This document shows, in pieces, positions 31,625 to 42,171 of a stretch of 64,000 bases of DNA; the first letter of the stretch is position 1; each line of letters starts with the position of its first letter. Source of the DNA: Pictodentalium vernedei (taxonomy: Eukaryota > Mollusca > Scaphopoda > Dentaliida > Dentaliidae); the NCBI GenBank assembly GCA_031216915.1, contig CM062289.1, positions 64,363,741 to 64,427,740 of the forward strand, given 5' to 3'. The notes under the pieces were generated by a model, which worked only from the letters and a program-made list of their open reading frames with translations, ran no database searches and was not told the DNA's origin. Position numbers and translations under genes: made by a program.

Positions 31625-31838
31625 GTAGTGAACTGAACCCAGTACTATTGGGACTTTGACATTTGCGGTCAAGGAGTGGAGTTGTCATCCCCCAGACTGT
31701 GCAATCTTCTGTTGTGCCAATGCGCAAGTAACGCTGCACATTCCTGCCTCGTCCGTTCTGGTCGGCATGAAAAAAAAATGAAAAAAATCGTGTTGTTTTG
31801 GTTAATATAAATGGCATAAAAATGCCGAATACATAACA
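31625..31838 (+). repeat. Gypsy 3' LTR
   Basis: TAGTGAACTGAACCCAG to GCCGAATACATAACA, partner of 23,517-23,729. Directly after it the host repeat (GGGG-end transposon) resumes. Confidence 0.85.
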
Positions 31839-32021
31839 CTGTCAGGCAGTGGTCTCAACAACACGACAAGATTCCATAGCAAAGTTCAGTTTCCACATGT
31901 TCTATGTTTCTTTCCAAACATGTTGGTACATAATTTCTGGTGTTATTTCTTTCTAGCCATTTTTGGATTTTGGAGAAAATTTCCTGAAATTTGACTAAAG
32001 TTAGGTTGGACGACCCTTTGA
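31839..32021. mobile_element. Broken GGGG-end transposon copy, right piece
   Basis: CAGTTTCCACATGTTCTATG, GAAATTTGAC and AAAGTTAGGTTGGACGACCC match the right end of the element at 9,836-12,981. It continues the left piece that ends at 23,515. Confidence 0.7.
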
Positions 32022-32256
32022 TATCAATAGAATTCTCCTCCCCAATCAATCTGGTCAACATGTGACATAAAAAATAAGCATTATTGATCAAAAGCAATTT
32101 CCGGTGAAGTTACATTTGTAGTAACAGTAACGTGACCTTCAACTTTACATGTCTTCAAAATTGTTAGGGTTCTTCAATTTATTTATTCGACTACTTTCTG
32201 CATCTTTTCTTGAGTTTATCGACCTCGCTCAAATAAAGGGCACAATGGTATTCATA

Positions 32257-32513
32257 CAGCACGTGGACAGTGAATTGTTACTAAATCACCCGCGGAGTGG
32301 AGTTTTCACCCAAGCTATAACTTTCAAATTTTGTACATATCGACAAAAAACACAAGCAACGTTTCAGCCAATGGACCTCCGGGTTTAACCCGGAGGTCCA
32401 TTGGCTGAAACTTTGATTGTGCTTGTTATGCTTTGCACCAAATTTGCAATTATTGCTTGTGTGGCATCTCCACTCTGTGGGTGATTTAGCGATAATACAC
32501 TCTCCACGTACTG
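32257..32513. mobile_element. TA-target MITE family 1, copy 5
   Basis: Left end CAGCACGTGGACAGTG (two changes), right end CCACGTACTG, TA flanks. Complete hairpin. Confidence 0.92.
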
Positions 32514-32515
32514 TA

Positions 32516-33240
32516 GCTACGGGAATATTGGGACAACACTGAGTCAAACAGGAATATTGTAATCTGTGCATTGGGATGTGACTGAGTCGTGGACTTACAG
32601 CCAGGAAAATTAGGTATTTGTGCAATGAATATTATCCAATTTGTTGGTTGGTCGGTAATCTTTAACTTCTTCTGTAGTTTTTCATGCATTTGTTTTCTCT
32701 CTCTACGCTGTGTCAAGCAAACACAAATGAAATTTTCTTTTATTACGCGCCAAACGATATATTATAGAAGAAATTGCTGAAAGACAGAAACCGTATCCCC
32801 AACTGTGAAGATGTAGAAATTTTCCCTTTCGCAGTATTAATCAAAATGGCGGCTTTCAAAGCATCACATCAAGATGAAAACGAATCAAATTATCACTGGA
32901 AATAATCAATTTGTTCTAAAAACGTATAATGAAAAGTAAATCTAGTGTTTTTGTGTGGATACCGACCAATTCCAGCAATAGTTCAACACGTATTCACCTT
33001 GAATTGAAACATGAAACCCGCTAGTCCAAACATGACCTTTCAAAGGACGTACCAAACCAAAAACTTATACTACGGACTTTCAGGGCATGTTTGGACGACA
33101 AACCCGCCAGCTGAAGCAGATTGCAAGACGCTATCTGTTCCCAGTTTTAATCAAATCACTTCCACGTATCAATGGTTCTATGCGCTGTTTACTTTCATGC
33201 ATCAATTTAAGGTTGAAAGGAGTGGAATTATCAGATTCTT
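32516..33240. other. No recognised gene
   Basis: Unassigned AT-rich sequence. A 99-codon frame at 33,087-33,386 overlaps the following foldback and shows no recognised domain. Confidence 0.45.
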
Positions 33241-33254
33241 ATGAAAAGCGTATA

Positions 33255-33415
33255 ATAAAAAGAAAATCTAGTGTTTTTGACTGGATACCGAAAATTATCT
33301 CACTTGTGACAGAGACAAATGGTTGTTTTCTCTCGTACAAGCGCTCGCGAAAAAATGAACATTTGTCTCGGTCACTCATGAGATAATTTTCGGTATCCAC
33401 TCAAAAACACTATAT
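33255..33415. repeat. Foldback, spacer member of the 5,205 family
   Basis: TGGATACCGAAAATTATCTC pairs with the inverse GAGATAATTTTCGGTATCCA, with inner arms near GACAGAGACAAATG. The flanks AAGAAAATCTAGTGTTTTTG resemble those of the arm foldback near 58,808. Confidence 0.7.
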
Positions 33416-33624
33416 ATCCTCTATGTATACATACAAAACACGGTCAATTGAAATTTTTACGCGACTAATAGTTAGCATGAAATTAAAATAAATTCTTTAA
33501 TTTATTAATCATTGCAATTTCCAATCCAGCATACAGAGGAAGTGGTCAAAAGATATAATCGGTACATACTTTTTCACACCTCTACACCAGTCTAATTCTG
33601 TAATGCTGTAATTGGTTGTTTTTT

Positions 33625-34115
33625 TACCGGCGTTTTACGCCCATATTTGAAGTAACTGACCACATTTGTAGTAGCTCACCACTTTTGAAGTAAACATCGA
33701 CCACTTTTGAAGTAGCTCACCACTTTTCAAGTAACCGACGCCCACTTTTGAAGTACAGTACGTGGAGAGTGGATTGTAACTAAATCACCAGCGAAGTGGA
33801 GTTGTCACCCAAGCTATAACTTTCAAATTGTGTACATATCGACAAAAAACACAAGCAATGTTTCAGCCAATGGACCTCCGGGTTTAACCCGGAGGTCCAT
33901 TGGCTGAAATTTTGCTTGTGCTGGTTAAGCTTTGCAACAAATTTGCAATTATTGCTTGGGTGGACTCTCCACTCTGCGGGTGATTTAGTGATAATACACT
34001 CTCCACGTACAGTAAAATGAGGTCTCCACGTTTGCAGTAACCATCGCCCATATTTGAAGTAAAAAAAACAAGGTCACCACTTTTGAAGTAAAATTTGACC
34101 ACATTTGAAGTAAAA
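33625..34115 (+). repeat. CCACTTTTGAAGTAA minisatellite, copy 1
   Basis: About a dozen irregular units of 20-25 bp, each with ACTTTTGAAGTA, in contexts such as GCTCACC, ATCGACC and GAGGTCTCC. The same ordered series lies inverted at 40,285-40,770. A TA-target MITE interrupts it at 33,756-34,012. Confidence 0.88.
33756..34012. mobile_element. TA-target MITE family 1, copy 6
   Basis: 257 bp, ends CAGTACGTGG and CCACGTACAG, flanked by TA taken from the minisatellite (AAGTA). Confidence 0.93.
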
Positions 34116-34119
34116 AGAT

Positions 34120-34500
34120 TCCCCTTTCCCATGGTCATTGAACTTAGAAAAGTTTTACACAATTTTTTTTTTTGCACGAAACGGTCTATTTGAACTCAGA
34201 TCGTAACGCTTGCGTAGAACTGATCCGACCTTCCACCAGACTCGGCACTAAGTAGGCTGTTGCACCTTTCCGATCCAATTGTTTGCTCACCTGAGCGAAG
34301 CAAAGGAGAGATGAAAACTTTAGAACGTTTTACATTTTTCTTCAGAGCCACTGAAAAGAAAATGTTGAAACTGAAACTTTCAACATTTGTTAAGGATGGT
34401 ATGATGAACGTCCTACACCCTCTTTTTGACCCATACAATGAAATAGAATGGAACTATCTATCTATGTATCAGTTACAACTTTTCATTTTATTAGATATGT
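34120..34500. other. No recognised gene
   Basis: Short overlapping frames on both strands at 34,196-34,502 lack motifs. Nothing else was recognised. Confidence 0.45.
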
Positions 34501-34504
34501 AGAG

Positions 34505-34655
34505 GATATGGAATGAGTGTTTTTCTCATATAATATTTATGAAACGAGTCTAAGAATTTTCCGTTTTGGCGAGCCTCAGGCGAGCCCAAACGGAAAATTC
34601 GGACGAGTTTCATAAATATTATATGAGAAAAACACTCATTTCATATTTTATTTAT
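34505..34655. repeat. Foldback with ~65-bp arms
   Basis: GAATGAGTGTTTTTCTCATA pairs with TATGAGAAAAACACTCATTT, continuing inward through ATTTATGAAACGAGTC and its inverse to a GGCGAGCCTCAGGCGAGCC centre. Confidence 0.85.
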
Positions 34656-34699
34656 CATATGACACACACACGCATTAGCCACTTAGTATGACTTTTTAA

Positions 34700-34916
34700 C
34701 CCATCACCTAACTTGAGTTGCAGACGGCACTTGGAAAAAACATCCTCGTAATCTCGTATAACTAAATATTTTTTTTGCTTCCAAAACATAGGTTATGACC
34801 CCTCACTGGAACGAGCTCGTCGAGCTCGTTCCAATGAGGGGTCATAACCTATATTTTGGAAGTAAAAAGTGAATATATAAAAAAAAATGAATGGCGTTTT
34901 TCTTGCAGGTAAAAGA
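34700..34916. mobile_element. TTAA-target MITE, diverged
   Basis: Left end CCCATCACCTAAC, right end GGTAAAAGA, TTAA on both sides. Central hairpin GAACGAGCTCGTCGAGCTCG is intact although the ends have drifted. Confidence 0.8.
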
Positions 34917-35289
34917 TTAATACAATATAACCCACCCCGAAGAGGACAGATAACGTAGATTCTCCCTACTGAAATTATGCAAATGTCACCCAGGTGTATT
35001 TTGTTTAGCCAATCAAATTGTTCAGTTTTGAAATTGACCAATGAAAGCTCCCAACTCTAATTATGCAAATTATGAAAATGTGGCCCAGTTGTATTTTGTT
35101 CAGCCAATCAAATTGTCTAGTTTTGAAATTGACCAATGAAATTGACGGAAGGCTTTATTTATCAATGATTAATTTGAAAACAAAATATCAAATGTTTTAA
35201 AGTGAACAAAACGGACGAGTCATATGATAATTCATTTTATTAGAAGGAATTTGGGCATTTTGACCACGTTATCGTTTAATTAGACAATT

Positions 35290-37150
35290 TACCGCTACCT
35301 AGAGAAGGGTGTAGTGGTCTGGTCGAGTGGTATAGTCAGGGTCGAATACTGGGCCGATTGGGTAGTGGGATTTGATCTTGGGATCACATAAACGAATGAG
35401 TGGTGGAAAAGTGGCGGGTCATGGGAAGCATATGGGGATGTGCCCCCTAAAACCTCACAATCCTCCTCCCTTCCCAATTTACAGCATTTTCTCAACTCAT
35501 GTATATTAAGTTATATAAGAATATTAAGATTCCTATCACGACCCAGATAGCACGATCTAGTGTTTATTTTTTATAAAACATTTCCCTCAGTAGCACCCCC
35601 AACGACTAGTCTCGGTAAGTCTACTCACCATCTTAGACCTACCTGGGCAGCGTGCCTAGGAAGGCCTACGCTCGTAAGTAGCCTTACAGACATTTGGGGT
35701 TTATGGTCAACCCGAAAGATATAACGTTTGAAAGATGCTATACTATATATGGCAAGCAAGTGGCTCTCGGATCCTTCCTTCCCTTCCGTCTTTGTCATTT
35801 CAGTCATTTTCTGGACCTATTCCCCTCAGAAGGCACCTGTACCTCTTACCTTTGAATTCCTGGCTCCGCCACTGGTGGAATGGAGTGTTGGGCAACTAAG
35901 TCGCGAAGGGTGATTGGAACAGGGAGGGGGGGGGGGGGTGGCGTATTTGGGTAGGGTCGCGACCGAAATATGTGGGTAGTGGCTCACCAAAGCGACAAGT
36001 CGGGTCGAGGGGTAATGTCGGGTCGCTGCTCAAGTACTGGGTCGAATGCGTAGACTGGGTTGGTCAACACGTTACGTGAAATGTGGGAGTTTGAGTCGGG
36101 TCGAATATGTTGCGGGATGGGGGTCGGCCACCAGATTGTCAGAGTTGTGTGTTGACGTCACTTGATCGTTGGGGGATATAAGTTTTGGGATTTGTAACAT
36201 AGATGGGGCAGAGGGGATCAAGATCAATGGGTGGGTATGCAGAGATAGTGGACCACTTGGTCGTGAATGGATTCGATGGTTTACAGGAACAGGTCGGGTG
36301 ACTGTGCCACCCTTGGAATGAATGATTGGGGCGGTACATCGTGTATGAAGGTAGGCGTTTTACGTTACTGAGACGTGTTGGGTCACTGGGTTGAGTCGGA
36401 AGATAGGAGTGTTAAATCACCAGGACAGGCCGGACGACTCGGTCGGTGTGGAGGAAGGTCTCCAAGTTCGTAGGTATGGGTGTTGACAACTGGGTTGTGA
36501 AGTGTCTTTGGGATGCAGGTGACTGCGTTATCAGGCCTGAGGCTAATAGGGCCTCCTATGCCACCCCATTCGGATAGTTTGGCCTCCTCCTTCTAGAATG
36601 TGGGTGCTTTTTTCATACAAAATTTAGGTTTTTAGGTCTTTCCCCAATATTTTCGGAAATTTTGAAAAGTCAGCCCACTCCTTCCTCAGTCAGTCGTCGG
36701 GAGCAGTCTGCCTTCGGGCCCGCGTATTATACTTGGGCTGGGATGGAATGTCTGAAAAGGGTCAATGCAACTGACCAGTGGATCAGGAAGATGATGTGAT
36801 TGGACCACTTTGACTGGATTTTTGTTATGGGGACATCGTTAGTATGTTGGATCGCCGGGTAGACTACTGCATGGATCAAACTTCTTACTCAGGTAACACA
36901 TGCGGATAATGGTAGGGTCGTGTCGTGTTGGGCCACAGGGTTGAAGGAGTTTTGTGGTGAGATCACTCTGTCGCGGAGAAGACTCATCAGGTCGAACCAC
37001 CTGCAAGAGCCACTATGTCGAGTGGGTAGTGTAGGAACAACGAGTTGGAAATTAGATATCTTGAACACTTGATCGTGGTAATCTGTGGACAATCTCGAAA
37101 TATGCGCTGAGGTAGAGTTTTTGGGCAAAGCTATGGATGCTAGGTTACCG
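35290..37150. repeat. G-rich degenerate repeat tract (GGGTCG/ACTGGGT words)
   Basis: For nearly 1.9 kb the plus strand is strongly enriched in G over C, with irregular recurrence of GGGTCG, TGGGTCG, ACTGGGT and GTGGGT. It has no steady period and no long open frame with recognisable content. Contains a poly-G run at 35,926-35,938. Confidence 0.55.
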
Positions 37151-37204
37151 CTTCAAGACAGTTATCAAGAACGGTCATTTCGCTATCAGCATTTGTCTTG
37201 ACGT

Positions 37205-37515
37205 TACAAGGTATTATCTCGCCGCAACGCGATAATTAATTCGCCGCGGCGGGATAATTAATTTGCCACGGCGAGATATATATTGGAAACCTAATGTACC
37301 TTCCACGTCGGTAATTAACGTGCCGAGGCAAGTTATTATTCTCTCGCCGCGGCGAGATATCTCGCCTCGACGAAATAATTATCTCACTGTGGCAAGTTAT
37401 CTCGCCGCAACGAAATAAATATCTCGCCGTGGAGATATATTATTTCGCCGAGGCGAGATATGATCTGGACGTGGCGAGATAATATCGCGCCGAGGCGAGA
37501 TAAATATTGGCAGCT
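37205..37515. repeat. Minisatellite of self-palindromic TCTCGCCGCGGCGAGATAA-type units
   Basis: About a dozen units of ~20-25 bp. Each is close to its own reverse complement (CTCGCCGCGGCGAG core) with variable AT linkers such as TAATTA or TATATA. Two units are spaced by a TATTGG...TGTACCTTCCACG block that occurs twice (37,272 and 37,505). Confidence 0.85.
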
Positions 37516-39300
37516 GATGTGCCTTCCACGCTTCCGTACTAACAGACACGTGCAAGATCGAGCATAAATTTAATTTTCTTAGTTTAAACGCACATCCAAC
37601 CATTCTGTCATTTATTTTTTTCTTTATTTAATAATAATCGAGCATGTTAGATATTCAACACTGAAGATATCCGCAACCGTTCTTGGAACTTTTATCAGCT
37701 TAAGCTTAAGAATTTATCAAGTTTAGCTCATACGGCCTGGCCGCGTAAAGCAAGACGTTTTAAAGCAATCATTCGTGATTATATTTATTTTTTAAGATTA
37801 GTACAGGGTTCAATAATTATTTGTTCAATTATACACAATTTTTTAGTTACAAGTATGTACTTACAAACATTACATTCCCTGCATAAGAAGTATTGGTATC
37901 ACCTCAAGGACTGCTATCCGCAAAACTGTTTTCTTCTGTGTAGTTGCTGTCTGCTCCTAGTCATGCCAATTAAAGTTTCATAAGAAATCTCCCGTACATA
38001 AATTTGCAATATATGGGAGTTTGAATTTGTGTGGACTAACCTGATATTACATAACCATATGTTAACAATTCCCGCAGCAAACAGCTGGGCACAATCGTAG
38101 GTTAAACAGTTTGCACCTATTCAGATCACATTTGTTTATTTGTTGTGCCACTTGTCAACCTGCGGTTAGGTTAGACTACAGAAGCCCATATCTGACATAA
38201 AATTAGTGTACGGATTATTATGAAACTTGCACTGAAGTTGTTATGGTTGGAGGGTACGGCCGATAGATCTTAGTAGTGAATTAAGTATTAGGACATTCGA
38301 CAGGGCTTCTGTAGAAATGAAGTCGGTACAATATATCAATAGGCAGTGTCTCTTCTTTATATGTTTACAGCGAGTCGATCTGTGACAATTTTGGATACAG
38401 TGATGGAATTGCTGGTCAGTGAATGGTAGGTGGGGTGGGGTTTGGAGGTGGGGTGTGGTGTGGTATGGTGGGTGGGTGGGAGTACACTGAGTAAAATTCT
38501 TCCTGCAAACAGGAATGGCGCTTAATCTACCCAAATGGTCTAATGATGTGCGCTGCTATACATTCTAAATTTCGTTAAGCTTTAAAACCACTTGGTGAAT
38601 GTAAATAAACCTTTAATTTGTTGTGCAGAATCAGTGAAATGATACGAAAAAAATATGCTGTTCAAAGACATGTGTCGTTTGATTCTCAATTTATTCTGAA
38701 TTTCTATTGTTCCATAAGTTGCAAATATTTAAATAAATTTTGTTGGAAAATGGCAAGCGTTGCCACTGTGTGGTGTGTCAATGGACGATGACAAGGGGAT
38801 ATCTGTCCTATAGTTTTCGGTTTACTTAAATGTAAATCTTTATTCTTAGAGGTTTTAATTCGTACCTCCTCAGCCCTTCAGTCCGAAATTTTGTGGTTTT
38901 CTTGTTTAAGTATAATGGGAAAATTGGTTGCATTTCAAACAAATCAAATTATTTTCTGAAATATTACTCCCAGGGAAACCATAACAGCTTCCAACCGACA
39001 TCACTTGCCCCCGCCCCCGATCCACATTTTCGTCCACCTGAAGAGTGTCTTGGACCCGACACAGGTCAGAAATTACCAGGAATGCCAATCATATACATTA
39101 TAGATCTACGGATGCTTCTGTGACTCACGAGCATCACTTCCTGACCATCCCGTATTTCATAAGCCGGTTTTCATTCCCAAATTAACACATTGCAAAAAAA
39201 TATTTGGTAATAGAACCAAGTTGTCACATATATATGTATGGAACTAAGTCGAGAATGAACACAACTATTGGTCAACTGTATATTAATAAACATTGAGCAT
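37516..39300. other. No recognised gene; G-rich GGTGGGGT tract
   Basis: AT-rich, unique-looking sequence. A GT/G-rich tract (GGTGGGGTGGGGTTTGGAGG and similar) occupies 38,425-38,480. No coding frame with recognised content. Confidence 0.5.
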
Positions 39301-39334
39301 GCGCAGAACAGCGTTTGCGAAAGGTATATCCCCT

Positions 39335-39341
<7 letters not shown>

Positions 39342-39386
<45 letters not shown>
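39342..39386 (+). repeat. (CT)n microsatellite
   Basis: About 22 uninterrupted CT units follow a CCCCTCCCCCCC tract. A short GT run is at 39,631-39,644. Confidence 0.97.
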
Positions 39387-39545
39387 ACACAGTTATGTTT
39401 TGGATGAACTTAGAATGTCGGTTTCTGACCTCTCGCCGGGATTCGAACCCTTGACAACACCGCCTGTCAATCGGGAGTCAAAAAACAAACAAAACACAAA
39501 AGATGGCTGGAATGTACGCTTTTAGTTGAAGTTCTCGTGATTACA
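39387..39545 (-). mobile_element. Second SINE family, copy 1
   Basis: On the minus strand a B-box-like GGGTTCGAATCCCGGC lies in a tRNA-like context (GTTGTCAAGGGTTCGAATCC). The A-box half is replaced by AAACAAACAAAACA. ATGGCTGGAAT and ACAGTTATGTTTTGGATGAA flank it, as in the copy at 39,912. Confidence 0.6.
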
Positions 39546-39725
39546 TGGTTCATTTTCCTTTCGGTAGCAGCGTGGAAGTGTGGATCGCGTTAGTTACAGT
39601 ACGACGAAATGGCTGTGGGTGTCAAGGGCTTGTGTGTGTGTGTGTCAAACGCTCTCCTTACTCTCTCTGGTTCTTATGTTTAAACAATATTTTACTTAAT
39701 GGTTGCAGCTACTATTAAATTTCGT

Positions 39726-39911
39726 CAGTAATCCAAAGGAGACGGCTTATACAAGCTAAAAGCTTACTGCTGAATCCTTTCAACAAATCTCTTTCTTGAC
39801 TCATTACTTTAATGCATACCATTATATTTTGTGCACTCTGTATGACAATTATGTTGTAGTTTATTATATGTATGCATCATATTTTCTCATGAATAAATAT
39901 TGTTTAAACTG
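39726..39911 (+). repeat. LINE 3' UTR fragment related to the 2A-bearing LINE
   Basis: GGAGACGGCTTATACAAGCT, AGCTTACTGCTGAATCC and the final GAATAAATATTGTTTAAACT match the 3' end at 55,800-55,922. No coding part is retained. Confidence 0.75.
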
Positions 39912-40070
39912 AATGACACAATTATGTTTTAGAGGAATTTGGAATATTGGTTTCTGATCCCCCGCCGGGATTCGAACCCTCGGCAACACCGCCTGACAAT
40001 CAGGGGTCCTACACGTAAACCGCTAGACCATTGCACACCATCATAAAACGATGGCTGGAATCTAGCTTTT
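39912..40070 (-). mobile_element. Second SINE family, copy 2 with full tRNA-like head
   Basis: On the minus strand ATGGTCTAGCGGTTTACG (A-box) and GGGTTCGAATCCCGGCGG (B-box) are about 40 bp apart, as in a tRNA-derived RNA polymerase III promoter. Shares flanks with the copy at 39,387 but not the body of the main SINE family. Confidence 0.7.
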
Positions 40071-40082
40071 TAGATGAGAGAG

Positions 40083-40110
40083 ACAGACGGACGGACGGAC
40101 GGACGGACAT
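40083..40110 (+). repeat. (GGAC)n microsatellite
   Basis: Seven near-perfect GACG-phase units starting GACAGACGGACGGACG, with a further short GGACGGACGGACG run at 40,130. Confidence 0.95.
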
Positions 40111-40284
40111 GAACTCGATATGTTGACCCGGACGGACGGACGTTCGGACAACATTGGTTTAAGATGCCATTGGGGGGACAAAAGCAGGGGCAGTTTATGT
40201 AAAAAAGAAAACTCTTATCAAATTCTACGCGTTTCGTGCAATCAAGTGAAATGGAAAAAATTAGTCCCACAGCCATGAGAAAAG

Positions 40285-40770
40285 GGAAATCTTTTTACTT
40301 CAAAAGTGGCCAAAGATTACTTCAAAAGTAGTGACCTTGTTTTTTTTACTTCAAAAGTGGGCGATGGTTACTGCAAAAGTGGAGACCTCATTTTACTTCA
40401 AAAGTTACTAAAAAAAGTGGTGAGCTACTTCAAAAGTGGTCGATTTTTACTTCAAAAGTGGTGAGCTACAGTACGTGTAGAGTGTATTATCACTAAATCA
40501 CCCGCGGAGTGGAGATTCCACCCAACCAATAATTGCAAATTTGTTGCAAAGCGCAACAAGCACAAGCACAGTTTCAGCCAATGGACCTCCGGGATAAACC
40601 CGGATGTCCATTGGCTGAAACATTACTTGTGTTATTTGTCCATATGTACAGAGTTTGAAAGTGATAATTTGGGTGATAACTCGACTCCGCGGGTGATTTT
40701 ATTACAATCCACTCTCCACGTACTGTACTACAAAAGTGGTCAGTTACTTCAAAAGTGGGCGTAACACTTT
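40285..40770 (-). repeat. CCACTTTTGAAGTAA minisatellite, copy 2 (inverted)
   Basis: The reverse complement reproduces the unit series of 33,625-34,115, including AATGAGGTCTCCACTTTTGC and AACAAGGTCAC. The MITE sits at a different TA than in copy 1. Confidence 0.88.
40469..40725. mobile_element. TA-target MITE family 1, copy 7
   Basis: 257 bp; left end CAGTACGTGTAGAGTG has one change. TA flanks. The hairpin has single mismatches (CCGGGATAAACCCGGATG). Confidence 0.93.
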
Positions 40771-41041
40771 TCGTGGAGTTTGTGCAATCTACCGTTGATG
40801 AAATATAGTGTCCATTTACTCACAAATATATACAGATATTCTTTCGTACCATAATTATAGATATTCCAAACAATAAGTATCGAATTCTCATTGAAAATAT
40901 CAAGATATTAACACAATAGGTAGTACCACGTGGCATAATCATAAAATTAAGGCTGTGGGGAGTCTTCATTCCTAATGATAATGTCAGAAAAACTCGATCA
41001 AATCAAGTGTCGATTGATTAACATTTAATGCGTTTATTTAA

Positions 41042-41289
41042 CCCTTTACCCAACGTAACGGGTAAAAAACCGGCCAGTGCTATTCTCAAAAATCGCCAAT
41101 TAATTTTTATTATTTTTTCATTTTTTTTGTCTCAAAAACATAGGTTATGACCCCTCATTGGAACGAGCTCATCGAGCTCGTTCCAATGAGGGGTCATAAC
41201 CTATGTTTTTGAGACAAAAAATGAAAAAAAAATAGTTATTCAATCATTTTTTGGCAAGTGTCGTCTGCTTTTCATGTAAAGGTAAAGGG
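41042..41289. mobile_element. TTAA-target MITE
   Basis: CCCTTTACC to GGTAAAGGG, TTAA at 41,038-41,041 and 41,290-41,293. Complete palindrome around GAGCTCATCGAGCTC. It lies just inside the right-arm edge, in the spacer. Confidence 0.92.
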
Positions 41290-41729
41290 TTAAAGAAAAT
41301 GAATGTTTATGTTATTTTTAAATTCAATCGGCTGGAATATATCAGTATTTACTTTTATGTGGATGTGGTTTCCTACAGTAATTAGAGAGTACTTCGTTAT
41401 ATTATCAAATAAAATGTAACAAGGAAAATTCACTTAGTATGTTTGTTTCTTACTAATATTTATCATTAATTAAAGCGGATTCTACACCTCACCGAATACC
41501 AGAGTGAAATTGTCATTTCAGCCCTCCCGAGTGCTGCTTATCACTATAATATGCCGATCATATTGTGGGGATCAAAATAACATTAGAAGGGTTCAAACAC
41601 CTGCCGAGGGAGTTTCCATGGAGTGGTTCGGGTGGCTTGATATAGTTTCGCTTGGACATTGGTGCCGAATGAAACTCTCTAGGCAGGGGTCCGAAGCATC
41701 GCTATACCGTTTGTAATTATACAATAACA

Positions 41730-41820
41730 TGATTTTCGAGGGCGTTGGGCTGCATTACTGGACAGTCATCTGTGATTAGCACCCCAGCAGTCATTAGCGG
41801 TCCGAGGCGATAGAAAATAT
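41730..41820. mobile_element. Small old element with ATGATTTTCGAGGGCG end (right-arm copy)
   Basis: ATAACATGATTTTCGAGGGC at the left and a degraded right end; partner of 13,553-13,680. Confidence 0.5.
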
Positions 41821-42171
41821 TATTATTATTATTATCAGTACTTAGAAATTAAAAGAACGATTTTTGACCCTTTTGAATTCATATTATTTTGTGAAAAGAA
41901 TCAACGTGAAACACTATTTATTAAGCAATTTGAGGTAGAACACTTTATATTTAGGGAAATGTGAAGAGATTTCCAGGAGGACGAATGACGTCATGCGTAG
42001 AACATCAGCTCGTGCTAGCCGGTCCGCGGGCGCTAATGACTAAAAATAGCCATTAGCGACCGGCTACGCTTTTCAATTTTTGTTTCAAGTTTTTTTATGC
42101 TCCCTAACAGGCTGCGTAAAGTATTATTAGCATGCCGGTAGCGCACAATGAATTAATGATAATATAACAAC

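Larger units (their letters stand above)
23517..31838 (+). mobile_element. Ty3/Gypsy LTR retrotransposon, degenerate, with nested insertions
   Basis: The order is 5' LTR, gag, zinc knuckles, protease, reverse transcriptase, RNase H, zinc-binding integrase, integrase core and C-terminus, 3' LTR. PR-RT-RH-IN order places it in Ty3/Gypsy; the gag and pol wording resembles the K02A2.6/Mag-like group common in invertebrates. Nested in it are a TTAA-MITE holding a SINE (24,413-25,023), another SINE (25,151-25,520), an unknown insert (about 25,775-26,470), a TTAA-MITE (27,935-28,170) and a LINE fragment (28,527-29,591). Confidence 0.9.

Noticed and set aside
36139-37128. Minus-strand frames rich in Pro, Ser and Thr
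   Set aside because: They arise from the complementary strand of the G-rich tract; no motif or start context supports them.
39955-40045. A tRNA gene on the minus strand
   Set aside because: Box elements are good, but the sequence continues into a repeated SINE body and a second copy lies at 39,387.
33625-40770. Inner pair of palindrome arms continuing the main duplication
   Set aside because: The two minisatellite copies are inverted, but the sequence between each and the main arm edges does not match, so they are better explained as separate repeats.
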